This document shows positions 1-8,614 of a DNA stretch of 64,000 nt, piece after piece. This DNA comes from Clostridioides difficile ATCC 9689 = DSM 1296 (GTDB lineage Bacteria > Bacillota > Clostridia > Peptostreptococcales > Peptostreptococcaceae). Location of the stretch: positions 1,116,001-1,180,000 of the forward strand of contig NZ_CP011968.1 in assembly GCF_001077535.1 (NCBI RefSeq). Direction: 5' to 3'. The notes under the pieces were generated by a model, which was not told the origin of the DNA, did not search any database, and saw only the letters and a list, made by a program, of their open reading frames with translations. The first letter of the stretch is position 1. Each line of letters opens with the position of its first letter. The position numbers were made by a program, and so were the translations under genes.

Positions 1-1
1 T

Positions 2-790
2 ATAGAAGCGAGCCTATATTTAGGAGAAGATGTTTTAAGCTGTATAAAAGAAAAAGCGAAAAGTGAAAAGAGTGAAGTTGGAAAAAATATATTGAATATA
101 TTAGTTGAAAATGCTGAAATAGCTAAAGAAAAAAATATACCAATATGCCAAGATACTGGTATGGCTGTATTTTTTGTTGAAATAGGACAAGAAGTTTTAA
201 TTGAAGGAGACACACTTACTGATGCTATAAATGAGGGAGTAAGACAAGGGTATGAAGAAGGCTACTTAAGAAAATCTGTTGTAAGTCCAATTAACAGAGT
301 AAATACAAAAGATAATACACCTGCTGTTATTCATTATGATATGGTAAAAGGTGATAAAATTAAAATAGAATTTGCAGCTAAGGGATTTGGAAGCGAAAAT
401 ATGAGTAAGATGAAAATGTTAAAGCCATCAGATGGATTGGAAGGAATTAAAAAATTCATAATAGATACAGTTTCAGAAGCTGGACCTAACCCATGCCCTC
501 CTATGGTAATTGGAGTTGGTATAGGTGGGACTGTGGACAAATGTGCTCAAATAGCTAAAAAGGCACTTTTTAGAGAACTAGGTGAATTTAATAAGGACGA
601 AAATATAGCAAAACTTGAAAGTGAACTATTAACAGCTATTAATAAACTTGGTATAGGACCTCAAGGCTTAGGTGGTACTACAACAGCTTTGGGATTAAAC
701 ATAGAGACTTTTCCTACACACATAGCAGGTTTACCTGTTGTTGTAAATATAAACTGCCATGCATCAAGACATAAGAAGGTAGTAATTTAG
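2..790 (+). CDS. Fumarate hydratase class I, alpha subunit (5' truncated by window edge)
   Basis: This is the N-terminal Fe-S catalytic subunit of a two-subunit class I fumarase, which interconverts fumarate and L-malate in the cytoplasm. The reading frame is open from base 2, so the true start lies before the window and the internal TTG at 92 is not the start. Candidate 4Fe-4S cysteine codons sit at 146 (context PICQDTG), 494 (GPNPCPP) and 542. The C-terminal INCHASRHK motif is typical of the family. The beta subunit follows after 12 bp, so the two are co-translated. The related L-tartrate dehydratase (TtdA) has the same architecture, and the choice of fumarate rests on the adjacent malic enzyme. 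Confidence 0.9.
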   Translation: MEASLYLGEDVLSCIKEKAKSEKSEVGKNILNILVENAEIAKEKNIPICQDTGMAVFFVEIGQEVLIEGDTLTDAINEGVRQGYEEGYLRKSVVSPINRVNTKDNTPAVIHYDMVKGDKIKIEFAAKGFGSENMSKMKMLKPSDGLEGIKKFIIDTVSEAGPNPCPPMVIGVGIGGTVDKCAQIAKKALFRELGEFNKDENIAKLESELLTAINKLGIGPQGLGGTTTALGLNIETFPTHIAGLPVVVNINCHASRHKKVVI

Positions 791-802
791 GAGGAAAATA
801 AA

Positions 803-1351
803 ATGATAAAAATAACTACACCTGTAAATGAAATTGATATAGCAAAATTAAATTGTGGAGATACAATTAGTTTGAGTGGTATACTTTATACAGCAAGAGA
901 TGCTGCTCATAAAAGATTGATAGATTGTATAAATAAAGGTGAAGAATTACCATTTGACGTATATGGTCAAGGAATATATTATGTAGGACCTACTCCTACA
1001 AAGCCAGGAGAAGTTATAGGTGCTGCAGGTCCAACGACGAGTTATAGAATGGATGATTTGACTATACCTCTTTTAGAAAGAGGTCTTAGATTGATGATAG
1101 GCAAGGGAAAAAGAAGTGATGAGGTTATAGAAGGTATGCAAAAATACGGAGCAGTTTATCTTGCTGCAATAGGAGGAGCTGGAGCATATATTTCAAATTC
1201 AATAAAATCATGTGAAATTATTGCATATGAAGATTTAGGAGCTGAAGCTATAAGAAAGATTGTAGTAGAAGACCTTAAGCTTACAGTAGCAATAGATAGC
1301 TATGGAAATAATATATATGAGCAAGGTCGAGCAATTTATGAATGTAAATAA
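803..1351 (+). CDS. Fumarate hydratase class I, beta subunit
   Basis: This is the C-terminal subunit of the class I fumarase. At 182 residues it matches the usual free-standing beta subunit. Visible family signatures are the early ARDAAHKR segment (about residues 31-38), YVGPTPTKPGEVIGAAGPTT (about 60-80), which helps form the substrate pocket, and the GGAGAYIS stretch. The start ATG at 803 has an AGGAGG ribosome site about 8 bp upstream (789-796). It follows the alpha subunit by 12 bp and precedes malic enzyme by 65 bp, so the three form a small C4-dicarboxylate operon. A tartrate dehydratase beta subunit cannot be excluded from sequence alone. Confidence 0.9.
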   Translation: MIKITTPVNEIDIAKLNCGDTISLSGILYTARDAAHKRLIDCINKGEELPFDVYGQGIYYVGPTPTKPGEVIGAAGPTTSYRMDDLTIPLLERGLRLMIGKGKRSDEVIEGMQKYGAVYLAAIGGAGAYISNSIKSCEIIAYEDLGAEAIRKIVVEDLKLTVAIDSYGNNIYEQGRAIYECK

Positions 1352-1416
1352 TGTTTAGAAATAAATATGAATATCAAAATTAAAAATAGTTGTGTATATT
1401 TTAAGGAGGAAAATTG

Positions 1417-2598
1417 ATGTCTAAGGATTATGCAAAATTGGCATTAGAAATGCATGAAATCAACAAAGGGAAAGTAAGTGTAGAAAGCAAGGTAGAAGTT
1501 AAAACTAAGGATGATTTATCAACAGCATATACACCAGGGGTTGCTGAACCTTGTTTAAAAATACATGAAAATCAAGATGATGTTTATAGATACACTTCTA
1601 AAGGGAATCTAGTAGCAGTAGTTAGTGATGGAAGTGCTGTACTTGGATTAGGTAACATTGGTGCTGAAGCATCTATACCTGTTATGGAAGGTAAAGCTAT
1701 ATTATTTAAACAATTTGCAGATGTAGACGCTTTTCCAATATGTTTAAAGACTAATGATGTAGATGAGATAGTTAAATCTGTAGAGTTGATGGAGCCTGTA
1801 TTTGGAGGTATAAATTTGGAAGACATATCTTCTCCAAGATGTTTTGAGATAGAAGAGAGATTAAAAAAATCTTTAAGTATACCTGTTTTTCATGATGACC
1901 AACATGGGACAGCAATAATAGTTGCAGCAGCCATAATAAACTCAATAAAGTTAATTGAAAATAAAAAAATAGAAGATTTAGAAATAGTTATAAACGGAGC
2001 AGGAGCTGCTGGTATAGCCATAGCAAAGATACTACTTAATATGAATGTTAAAAATATAATTTTATGTGATAGAAGTGGAGCATTGGAAGCTAGTATAGAA
2101 AATCTAAACTATGTTCAAAAAGAAATGTTAAAAGTAACAAATATAAGAAATGAAAAAGGACCTTTAAAAGATATTATAAAAGGAAAAGATGTATTTATTG
2201 GTGTTTCAGGTCCAGGAGCTGTTACAAAGGAAATGGTTGAAAGTATGTCTGAGAAGCCAATAATATTGGCAATGGCAAATCCTACTCCAGAGATAATGCC
2301 AGAAGAAGCAAAATTAGGTGGAGCATTTATAATGGGAACAGGTCGTTCAGACTTCCCTAATCAAGTCAATAATGTACTGGCTTTTCCTGGAATATTTAGA
2401 GGTGCACTTGATGTTAAGGCTAAAGAGATAAATGAAGAAATGAAGATAGCTGCTGCATATGCAATTGCTAATACAATAAGTGATGAAGAAATATGCCCAG
2501 AGTATATATTACCAGATGTATTTAATAAGAATGTAGTAAAAAATGTTGCTAAGGCAGTTAAAGAAGCAGCGATAAAAACCAAAGTAAATAGAATATAA
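1417..2598 (+). CDS. Malic enzyme (NAD(P)-dependent malate dehydrogenase, decarboxylating)
   Basis: It oxidatively decarboxylates malate to pyruvate and CO2. The 393-residue length matches the short bacterial malic enzymes. Motifs include AYTPGVAEPC near residue 38, LEDISSPRCFEIEERL (about 133-148, metal binding), FHDDQHGTA (about 158-166) and a Rossmann dinucleotide motif INGAGAAGIAIAK (about 190-202). I chose ATG 1417 because AAGGAGGA at 1403-1410 is ideally spaced; an in-frame TTG three bases earlier is less likely. With the fumarase upstream, the operon can turn fumarate into pyruvate via malate. A terminator follows at 2612. Confidence 0.93.
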   Translation: MSKDYAKLALEMHEINKGKVSVESKVEVKTKDDLSTAYTPGVAEPCLKIHENQDDVYRYTSKGNLVAVVSDGSAVLGLGNIGAEASIPVMEGKAILFKQFADVDAFPICLKTNDVDEIVKSVELMEPVFGGINLEDISSPRCFEIEERLKKSLSIPVFHDDQHGTAIIVAAAIINSIKLIENKKIEDLEIVINGAGAAGIAIAKILLNMNVKNIILCDRSGALEASIENLNYVQKEMLKVTNIRNEKGPLKDIIKGKDVFIGVSGPGAVTKEMVESMSEKPIILAMANPTPEIMPEEAKLGGAFIMGTGRSDFPNQVNNVLAFPGIFRGALDVKAKEINEEMKIAAAYAIANTISDEEICPEYILPDVFNKNVVKNVAKAVKEAAIKTKVNRI

Positions 2599-2611
2599 AT
2601 TTTTATATGTT

Positions 2612-2650
2612 CATATATCCTTATCTTATCGGGTATATGGGCATTTTTAT
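2612..2650 (+). terminator. Rho-independent terminator after malic enzyme
   Basis: CATATATCC (2612-2620) pairs with GGGTATATG (2631-2639) around a 10-nt loop, with one G-U pair, followed by a T-rich tract. It ends the fumarase-malic enzyme unit. The rest of the 2651-2814 gap shows nothing I recognise. Confidence 0.7.
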
Positions 2651-2814
2651 TATAGGTTTATACTCATATATCCTTACTTTTATATACATATCTTTATGAT
2701 TAAAGGTGTTAGAAAATGTAGTAAATTTTATACTATCAGACTCTATCTTTATTACTTTAGTAGATACATGGTGGTAAAGGTTTATAGAAAAAAATATAGG
2801 AAGGCAGATTTTTA

Positions 2815-2843
2815 TTGTTGCGTATATATGAGAATGATATAAT
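2815..2843 (+). promoter_or_regulatory. Sigma-A-type promoter of the GNAT gene
   Basis: TTGTTG at 2815-2820 and a perfect TATAAT at 2838-2843 are separated by 17 bp. The start codon of the acetyltransferase lies 47 bp downstream. Confidence 0.65.
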
Positions 2844-2889
2844 ATGAATATTATAAATTAATAAATTTAAATTTATGGAGGTACAAGAG

Positions 2890-3279
2890 ATGATGGAATA
2901 TAAAGTTAATGACCAAGAACTTAATGCTTCAATGTTTATCCCATTCGTCAACAGGATATGGCCAGGAGATTATAATATGGATAAAACACAGACTGCATTA
3001 TCAAAAACTTTGAATATAACTGCTTATGATGATAAAGTGCTTGTAGGATGTCTGCGAGTTCTTTCAGATGGTTATTATTTTGGAACAATTACAGAATTGC
3101 TTGTTCTTCCAGAGTATCAGAAACAAGGCATTGGTAGTAAGCTTTTCCAGCTTGCTAAAGAGAACACCCCAACTATGCTATATTTTGGTGCACAGCCAGG
3201 AGTAGAAGAGTTCTATGAAAAAAATGGGTGCCAAAGAAGTCTGCAATCCTACATAATAAAAAAGAAAGATAGTTATTAA
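2890..3279 (+). CDS. GNAT-family N-acetyltransferase
   Basis: This is a short cytoplasmic acetyl-CoA-dependent N-acetyltransferase of 129 residues. The acetyl-CoA binding motif A is clear: ELLVLPEYQKQGIGSKLF, with the Q-x-x-G-x-G core, at about residues 73-90, followed by the C-terminal strand with MLYFGAQPGVEEFYEKNG. I chose ATG 2890 because GGAGG (2877-2881) lies 8 bp upstream. An ATG at 2875 would put that ribosome site inside the gene. It is monocistronic with its own promoter. The substrate cannot be read from the sequence; similar small GNATs act on amines, amino acids or antibiotics. Confidence 0.85.
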   Translation: MMEYKVNDQELNASMFIPFVNRIWPGDYNMDKTQTALSKTLNITAYDDKVLVGCLRVLSDGYYFGTITELLVLPEYQKQGIGSKLFQLAKENTPTMLYFGAQPGVEEFYEKNGCQRSLQSYIIKKKDSY

Positions 3280-3342
3280 AGTTCCAGCTTTCAATAATCT
3301 TAAAAGTACAATATTTTAGTGGAATCATTTCATTTTTTATTA

Positions 3343-3382
3343 CTAATATGACATAAACATGTCATATTAGCATTGATATACT
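3343..3382 (+). promoter_or_regulatory. Perfect 12-bp inverted repeat overlapping the zinc-ribbon gene promoter
   Basis: CTAATATGACAT (3343-3354) and ATGTCATATTAG (3359-3370) are exact reverse complements around a 4-nt loop. An extended -10 element TGATATACT lies at 3374-3382, so the dyad covers the -35 region. No T-run follows on either strand, which argues for an operator rather than a terminator. The protein bound is unknown. Confidence 0.5.
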
Positions 3383-3428
3383 TTTAATATGGTTAAGAGC
3401 CAAAGAAAAATATAAGGAGTGATTTAAA

Positions 3429-3692
3429 ATGGAAGAAACTAAATTTTGCCAATGCTGTGCAATGCCAATGGGACAAACTGATGAATTATATGGGACAAAT
3501 AAAGATGGAAGTAAAAGTACTGATTATTGTAGTTATTGTTTTAAAGATGGTGAGTTTACAGCTGATATAAGTATGGAAGAGATGATAGAAGTTTGTATCC
3601 CTCATATGCTTCAAAGTAATAAGGATATGACTGAAGATGAAGCAAGAACAATGATGAACAATTTCTTTCCAACATTAAAACGCTGGAAATAA
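3429..3692 (+). CDS. Putative zinc-ribbon domain protein
   Basis: An 87-residue cytoplasmic protein of the putative zinc-ribbon family (the PF12674-like layout). Metal-ligand candidates are the N-terminal FCQCCAMPM cluster (C8, C10, C11), the YCSYCF pair near residue 37-40 and the later VCIPHML Cys/His. The C-terminal half is acidic and helical (DEARTMMNNFF). An AAGGAGTG ribosome site lies at 3414-3421, upstream of ATG 3429. The family is widespread in clostridia and usually has no assigned function, often sitting near small transcription regulators or acetyltransferases as here. It has its own promoter with an adjoining dyad and a strong terminator, so it is a single-gene unit. Confidence 0.75.
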   Translation: MEETKFCQCCAMPMGQTDELYGTNKDGSKSTDYCSYCFKDGEFTADISMEEMIEVCIPHMLQSNKDMTEDEARTMMNNFFPTLKRWK

Positions 3693-3746
3693 TTTTATGC
3701 AAAATTAGTTATATGCAAAACATGAAATATGGTGTTGAGAATAAGG

Positions 3747-3781
3747 GGTGGTGTGCTTTATAGCATACCACCTGTTTTGTT
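3747..3781 (+). terminator. Rho-independent terminator after zinc-ribbon gene
   Basis: A 10-bp GC-containing stem, GGTGGTGTGC (3747-3756) with GCATACCACC (3763-3772), with a 6-nt loop, is followed by TGTTTTGTT. It lies between the convergent zinc-ribbon gene and cvfB. Confidence 0.85.
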
Positions 3782-3820
3782 ACTTGGAGTTCAGTTATTT
3801 TCCTAAATATTTTAAATATA

Positions 3821-4663
3821 CTATTTTAGATAAGTTCCTTCTTCATCTTGATAAATTAATCCTTTTTTCATAAGCACTCCAAGAGCTCGTTTAAAATTTT
3901 TCTTACTTGAATTAAATAATATAGAAATATCTTTAGGGTCAGATTTATCATTAAATCTCATATATCCATCAGAACCTTCTAAATAACTTAAAATCTTATT
4001 TTCTAAAGTATCAAGTTCATCCTTTCTATTTCCTCTAGGAGAAAGACCAAGTTTTCCATCTTCATATATTTTTATGACATGTAAATTTTCAAGAACATCA
4101 CCAGTTTTTAGTTCAGTAAAGTACTCATTATGAAGTATTACACCAGCATATTTATTGTCTACACATATCATTGCAGAATTATTAGTTTGGAATCCATATA
4201 CAACTCCAGTTACAATATCTCCTACATTGTAAGTATGGTCTGTTAATAAGTATGAATCTATATCTGTAGTAGCAGCAATTCTTTTGCTTTTGTCTAAATA
4301 TATATAAAATAAATATTTTTCGTCTCTAAATAGTGGATAAGTCTTAGCTTTAAAAGGAACTAATATGTCTTTAGGAAGTCCCATATCTATAAAAGTACCA
4401 ATGTCTGTATTATCAACTACTTTTAAATGTGCTACATCCCCAACCTTAGCTAAAGGCGGTATTAAAGTTGCAGCAGTTCTGTCATCAGAATCTTTAAATA
4501 TGAAAGCATTTACTTCATCACCTATGTTTATTTCATTTTTTCCGATTAATCTATTATGAAGAAGTATATCGTCTTTTGTGTTATTAGTTTGTCCATCCAA
4601 AAAATATCCAAATTCAGTTTTTCTTTTTACTGTAAGTTTATTAAAATCACCTATGTTTATCAA
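3821..4663 (-). CDS. cvfB: S1-domain RNA-binding protein, CvfB family
   Basis: A 280-residue homologue of conserved virulence factor B, a cytoplasmic RNA-binding protein built from S1-type OB folds and a C-terminal winged helix. S1-like segments are visible as GYFLDGQ...DDILLHN (about 19-38), FIDMGLPKDILVPF (about 90-103) and VYGFQTNNSAMICVDNKYAGVILHNEYF (about 154-181). The winged helix covers about 215-280 (GYMRFNDKSDPKDISILF). The start is a TTG (4663-4661) with a GAGAGGAT ribosome site upstream. No in-frame ATG exists near it, and the N-terminus MINIGDFNKL fits the family. It is convergent with the zinc-ribbon gene and divergent from nagR. In Staphylococcus the homologue affects virulence gene expression; its role here is unknown. 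Confidence 0.85.
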   Translation of the reverse strand: MINIGDFNKLTVKRKTEFGYFLDGQTNNTKDDILLHNRLIGKNEINIGDEVNAFIFKDSDDRTAATLIPPLAKVGDVAHLKVVDNTDIGTFIDMGLPKDILVPFKAKTYPLFRDEKYLFYIYLDKSKRIAATTDIDSYLLTDHTYNVGDIVTGVVYGFQTNNSAMICVDNKYAGVILHNEYFTELKTGDVLENLHVIKIYEDGKLGLSPRGNRKDELDTLENKILSYLEGSDGYMRFNDKSDPKDISILFNSSKKNFKRALGVLMKKGLIYQDEEGTYLK

Positions 4664-4880
4664 ATTAAAATCATCCTCTCATTTTATATTTATAATTTAG
4701 CCATAATATACTTATGTAGTAGTTTGTCACAGTATCTATATTAGTATTAGTGAAATTTACAATAAATAATATAGTTATTTATGTATTTTTCAATTCTCTA
4801 GCTTCTTATATAGTATAAACTCCAATTTCTTTTTTGTCTTTAGGTTTTATTAAAATTTTTACAAAATAAGTTAAAAAGTA

Positions 4881-4938
4881 TTGAAATAAAATTTCTTTTA
4901 AAGTATAATTGGTATATACCAAAATTGGTATATACCAT
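4881..4938 (+). promoter_or_regulatory. nagR promoter with two palindromic operators
   Basis: TTGAAA (4881-4886), a 17-bp spacer and a perfect TATAAT (4904-4909) are followed at once by TTGGTATATACCAA (4909-4922). A second TGGTATATACCA lies at 4926-4937. The two palindromes are centred 16 bp apart. This fits HutC/NagR-type GntR operators, and their position just behind -10 implies repression, with autoregulation of nagR-nagA-nagB. The remainder of 4664-4880 holds no gene I can support. Confidence 0.85.
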
Positions 4939-4957
4939 ATCGAAAAGTGGTGACTAT

Positions 4958-5692
4958 ATGAAAATAGTAAATAAATCTAGTAATATACCATTGCATACTC
5001 AATTAAGTTCAATAATAAGAGAGATGATAGAAACTGGTGAGCTTAAAGAGGGCGATGCAATAATGCCAGAAAGAGAACTTTGCAACATACAAAATGTAAG
5101 TCGTATGACAGTAAATAAAACCATTGTTGGATTAGTTACAGAAGGACTTCTTTATAGGGTACAAGGTAAAGGGACATTCGTTGCAAAGCAAAAAAAGAAG
5201 TATCAGTTTTCAAATGTAAAAGGTTTTACTGATGTTATGAAAGAAAAGGGAGTAAACATAAAAACGGATATATTATCCTTTGAGATGGAACTACCAGATG
5301 ATTTAGTTAAAAGAAAGCTTGGAATAAGTGATAATACTACAAATATATATAAGATTGTCAGACTTAGATATACTGATGGAGAGCCATTTGGATTAGAAAT
5401 AGTATATCTATCAGAAGAAATGTGTAAGGGTCTAACAAAAGGGATATTGGATAATTCTTCATTATATAGGGTTTTAAATGAAAAATATGGCTATAAGATA
5501 CAAAAAGCTGAACAGGTAATGGAGCCAGTAATACTTTCAGATGAAGAAAGTAAGCTTCTTGAAACAGATGAAGGTGCTTTAGCTCTTAAACTTCATAGAA
5601 ATTCCTATAATAGAGAAGGTAGCCCTATAGAATATACCATATCAATATTTAGAACAGATAAATATCAATATGAAATAGTATTGAGTGAGTAG
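4958..5692 (+). CDS. nagR: GntR-family (HutC subfamily) repressor of the nag operon
   Basis: A 244-residue transcription regulator. The N-terminal winged helix-turn-helix is at about residues 10-68 (PLHTQLSSIIREMIETGEL, then MPERELCNIQNVSRMTVNKT). A UTRA effector domain follows at about 85-240. The ATG at 4958 has a GTGGTG ribosome site. An upstream in-frame TTG at 4925 lies inside the operator and is rejected. It is the first gene of nagR-nagA-nagB. NagR regulators of this family respond to glucosamine-6-phosphate or N-acetylglucosamine-6-phosphate, so derepression by amino sugars is the likely control. Two palindromic operators sit in its own promoter. Confidence 0.9.
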   Translation: MKIVNKSSNIPLHTQLSSIIREMIETGELKEGDAIMPERELCNIQNVSRMTVNKTIVGLVTEGLLYRVQGKGTFVAKQKKKYQFSNVKGFTDVMKEKGVNIKTDILSFEMELPDDLVKRKLGISDNTTNIYKIVRLRYTDGEPFGLEIVYLSEEMCKGLTKGILDNSSLYRVLNEKYGYKIQKAEQVMEPVILSDEESKLLETDEGALALKLHRNSYNREGSPIEYTISIFRTDKYQYEIVLSE

Positions 5693-5701
5693 GTGAATAA
5701 T

Positions 5702-6835
5702 ATGAAATGTTTAATTAATGGAAAGATAATATTAAAAAATCAAATCTTAGAAAATAAAGTATTAGTATTTGATGAAAAAATAATTGATATAGCTGATAGT
5801 GTACCAAAAGATTGTGAAGTTATAGATGCTGATGGAAAATATATATCTCCAGGGCTTATTGATATTCATATACATGGAAACATGGGAAAAGATACAATGG
5901 ATTCGACTGATGAATCTATTGAAACAATTTCAAAATCAATTATGAGACATGGAGTAACATCTTTTCTGCCAACTACAATGACTATGGATAAAGAACATGT
6001 TTATGATGCACTTGAAGTTATTAAAAAAGCCCAAAATAGAAAGCTTGAAGGGGCAAAGGTATTAGGAGCACATTTAGAAGGACCTTTTATAAATGAGAAT
6101 TATAAGGGAGCACAAAATGAAAAATTTATAATAAATTCAAAATACGAATTTATAAAAGAATATAAAGATGTTATAAAAGTTATAACTTATGCTCCAGAAA
6201 AAGATATTGATTTTGATTTTACTAGAGAAATAAAAAGATGTACAGATATAGTTTTATCTATTGGTCATAGTAATGCAAATTATGACCAAGCTAAAGAAGC
6301 TATAAATTTAGGAGTAACTAATGTAACTCACATGTTCAATGCAATGACTGGTTTAAACCATAGAGACCCAGGCGTTGTTGGTGCAGCACTTACAACTAAT
6401 GTGTACAGTGAGTTAATAGCAGATACAATCCATATAAATAAAGATTTATTTCAATTTATACTAAATAATAAAGGGAAAGAAAGACTGATTTTAATAACAG
6501 ATTCTATAGAAGCTGGTGGTCTTGAAGATGGCAATTATTCTCTTGGAGGTCAGAAAGTCATAGTTAAGGGTAATGAAGCTAGACTTGAAAATGGAGCATT
6601 AGCTGGAAGTGTGTTGTCTTTAAATAAAATGGTATTTAACTTCTTAGATAATACAAACCTTAAAGTGAATGAAGCAATTAATTTAGCTTCTTTAAATCCA
6701 GCAACATCTTTGGGAATAAATGACAAAAAAGGAAGCTTAGAAATAGGTAAGGATGCAGATATAGCTGTATTTGATGAGAATTTAGATTGTAAAATGACAC
6801 TTTGCTTGGGGGAAGTAGTATATAAAAATATATAG
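5702..6835 (+). CDS. nagA: N-acetylglucosamine-6-phosphate deacetylase
   Basis: It removes acetate from N-acetylglucosamine-6-phosphate to give glucosamine-6-phosphate. It has an amidohydrolase TIM barrel of 377 residues, with the expected signatures: DIHIHGNMGKD near residue 54, AHLEGPFIN (metal-binding Glu) near 120, SIGHSNA near 190, NVTHMFNAM near 209 and the catalytic Asp in ITDSIEAGG near 268. I prefer ATG 5702, spaced 7 bp from the AGGTGA that overlaps the nagR stop, over the GTG at 5693. Coupling to nagR is tight. It feeds its product to NagB downstream. Confidence 0.95.
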   Translation: MKCLINGKIILKNQILENKVLVFDEKIIDIADSVPKDCEVIDADGKYISPGLIDIHIHGNMGKDTMDSTDESIETISKSIMRHGVTSFLPTTMTMDKEHVYDALEVIKKAQNRKLEGAKVLGAHLEGPFINENYKGAQNEKFIINSKYEFIKEYKDVIKVITYAPEKDIDFDFTREIKRCTDIVLSIGHSNANYDQAKEAINLGVTNVTHMFNAMTGLNHRDPGVVGAALTTNVYSELIADTIHINKDLFQFILNNKGKERLILITDSIEAGGLEDGNYSLGGQKVIVKGNEARLENGALAGSVLSLNKMVFNFLDNTNLKVNEAINLASLNPATSLGINDKKGSLEIGKDADIAVFDENLDCKMTLCLGEVVYKNI

Positions 6836-6933
6836 TATACAAAACAAACCTTAAAGACAGTAAAAACAATATAAAAAATAATAAATTAAACTTACATTAG
6901 TAAAAGTAGTAGTTAAAATTTAGGAGGAATAAG

Positions 6934-7683
6934 ATGAGAGTATTAGTGTGTAAAGATTATGATGGAATGAGTAAAAAAGCCGCTGAAATGATAGCAGCTC
7001 AAATAGTTTTAAAACCAAATTCAATACTGGGACTAGCTACAGGAAGTACACCAGTAGGTATGTATAGAGATTTAGTAAAAAAATACAATGATAATATAGT
7101 AGATTTTTCAGATGTGATGAGCTTTAATTTAGATGAATATTATAAGTTACCAATATCTAATGACCAAAGCTATGATTATTTTATGAAAGAGAATCTATTT
7201 AATCATGTAAACATAAAGCCAGAAAATACTCATCTACCAAATGGAATGGCTGATGATATTGAAAAAGAGTGTATGAACTATGAAGCTTCTATAGATGCAG
7301 CTGGTGGTATAGATGTACAAGTACTTGGAATAGGTCGTAATGCTCATATAGGTTTTAATGAACCTGATACTAAATTTGCAAAAAGAACTCATGTAGTTGA
7401 ACTTACAGAGTCTACAATAGAAGCTAATGCAAGATTCTTTAAATCAAGAGAAGATGTTCCTAAAAAAGCTGTAAGTATGGGAATAGGTTCAATATTGAAG
7501 TCTAAGAAAATATTGCTTTTAGCTTCAGGAGAAGAAAAAGCTGATGCAGTATATAATACTGTTTACGGAGATATAACTCCAGAAGTTCCTGGTTCTATAC
7601 TTCAACTTCATAAAGACACTATAGTTATAGTAGATGAAGCAGCAGCAAGTAAACTGAATCCAAAAGATTATAAATTAGTATAA
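6934..7683 (+). CDS. nagB: Glucosamine-6-phosphate deaminase
   Basis: It converts glucosamine-6-phosphate to fructose-6-phosphate and ammonia, completing entry of amino sugars into glycolysis. At 249 residues it is of normal size. Family motifs are LATGSTPVGMYR (about 28-39), FNLDEYYKL (about 65-73, catalytic Asp), GIGRNAHIGFNEP (about 130-142, with the catalytic His) and the downstream SMGIGSIL. AGGAGGAAT precedes the ATG. The 98-bp gap after nagA holds no terminator or promoter I recognise, so it is read with nagA under NagR. A strong terminator follows. Confidence 0.95.
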   Translation: MRVLVCKDYDGMSKKAAEMIAAQIVLKPNSILGLATGSTPVGMYRDLVKKYNDNIVDFSDVMSFNLDEYYKLPISNDQSYDYFMKENLFNHVNIKPENTHLPNGMADDIEKECMNYEASIDAAGGIDVQVLGIGRNAHIGFNEPDTKFAKRTHVVELTESTIEANARFFKSREDVPKKAVSMGIGSILKSKKILLLASGEEKADAVYNTVYGDITPEVPGSILQLHKDTIVIVDEAAASKLNPKDYKLV

Positions 7684-7703
7684 GAATAGAATGTAGTTTA
7701 AGT

Positions 7704-7756
7704 AAAAAATAGCTATCATTGAGTAATCAAATTTATTTAATGATAGCTATTTTTAT
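7704..7756 (+). terminator. Bidirectional terminator after nagB
   Basis: AAAAATAGCTATCATT (7705-7720) is exactly complementary to AATGATAGCTATTTTT (7739-7754), followed by more T. The A-run on the left makes it usable from the opposite strand too, serving nagB and the convergent membrane-protein gene. Confidence 0.9.
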
Positions 7757-7814
7757 TTAAATTTTTTACTTCTTTTTATTTAAATTAGTTATTATTGTTT
7801 AAATTACTTGCTTA

Positions 7815-8234
7815 TTACTTTTTACGAAAACTCGTTATCAAGAAGTATCCAAATAAGATGTTAAAAATTATTATGTTTAGTGGGATTCTATCAAGCATAA
7901 TAAAATTACCTATAATTGGGATATTACCAACTGGAAACATAAAGAAGAATACAGGCATCAGTGATAGTAAAAAAGATGGAAAACAAAGAAGAAGTAATCT
8001 TGGAATATCAATATACCAACTACCATCCTTTTTGTATTCTCTAATCAATAATTCAGTTCCTAGTAATAAACCAATACCACCAGAGGAAATTAAATTAATA
8101 AAAATGTATCTTTTAAAGTCTTGCATATAACCAGTGTAAAATTGAGTATAGAAATCATAATTTAATTTAACGGCTAAAAAATACATAAGCAATAGAATGA
8201 TTAAAAATAAAAGATATCTAAGAGCTTTTTTCAT
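7815..8234 (-). CDS. Small multi-pass membrane protein, unknown function
   Basis: A 139-residue hydrophobic protein with about four membrane segments: residues 5-25 (ALRYLLFLIILLLMYFLAV), 45-65 (FINLISSGGIGLLLGTELL), 80-103 (LLLLCFPSFLLSLMPVFFFMFP) and 110-133. It ends with a positively charged tail (SFRKK). I chose the start at 8234 (MKKALRY) because GGGAGAA lies just upstream on the minus strand. A longer in-frame start at 8297 has no ribosome site. I recognise no family. It is transcribed alone toward nagB and shares its terminator. Confidence 0.6.
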   Translation of the reverse strand: MKKALRYLLFLIILLLMYFLAVKLNYDFYTQFYTGYMQDFKRYIFINLISSGGIGLLLGTELLIREYKKDGSWYIDIPRLLLLCFPSFLLSLMPVFFFMFPVGNIPIIGNFIMLDRIPLNIIIFNILFGYFLITSFRKK

Positions 8235-8614
8235 TTTAAATTCTCCCTTCAGAAATACTTTATTTAGTTTTATTTTGTTGGAATCTGATTTTATCATTTA
8301 GTTTAAGAAATCCATAATATTAGTGAAGAATGAAATAAGTATTATATATGAATAAATATTTTTAGAATTAAGGTGAATTGTAGTGCTTAATATAACTATA
8401 ATATTAATTGTTTGAATATTCAATAAAAAGTTTGAAAAATATCAATTTTGATATAAACTGAATAAATACAGTTGAATATTAAATTATTATTTTATCAAAA
8501 ATATGCAAAGTACTACACCTTCAAATATCACCTAAAGTAATTAAAAGGCAATTAAGGTGAAGTAGTTCAAGTATTTCTAAAATAAGTTTAATAAATTCTA
8601 TAATAATTTATTTT

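Noticed and set aside
4556-4744. Short plus-strand frame over the start of cvfB
   Set aside because: No ribosome site, overlap with the cvfB N-terminus and a low-complexity hydrophobic peptide; a shadow frame.
7795-8130. Plus-strand frame opposite the small membrane protein
   Set aside because: The minus-strand gene has a ribosome site and coherent membrane helices; the plus-strand frame has neither.
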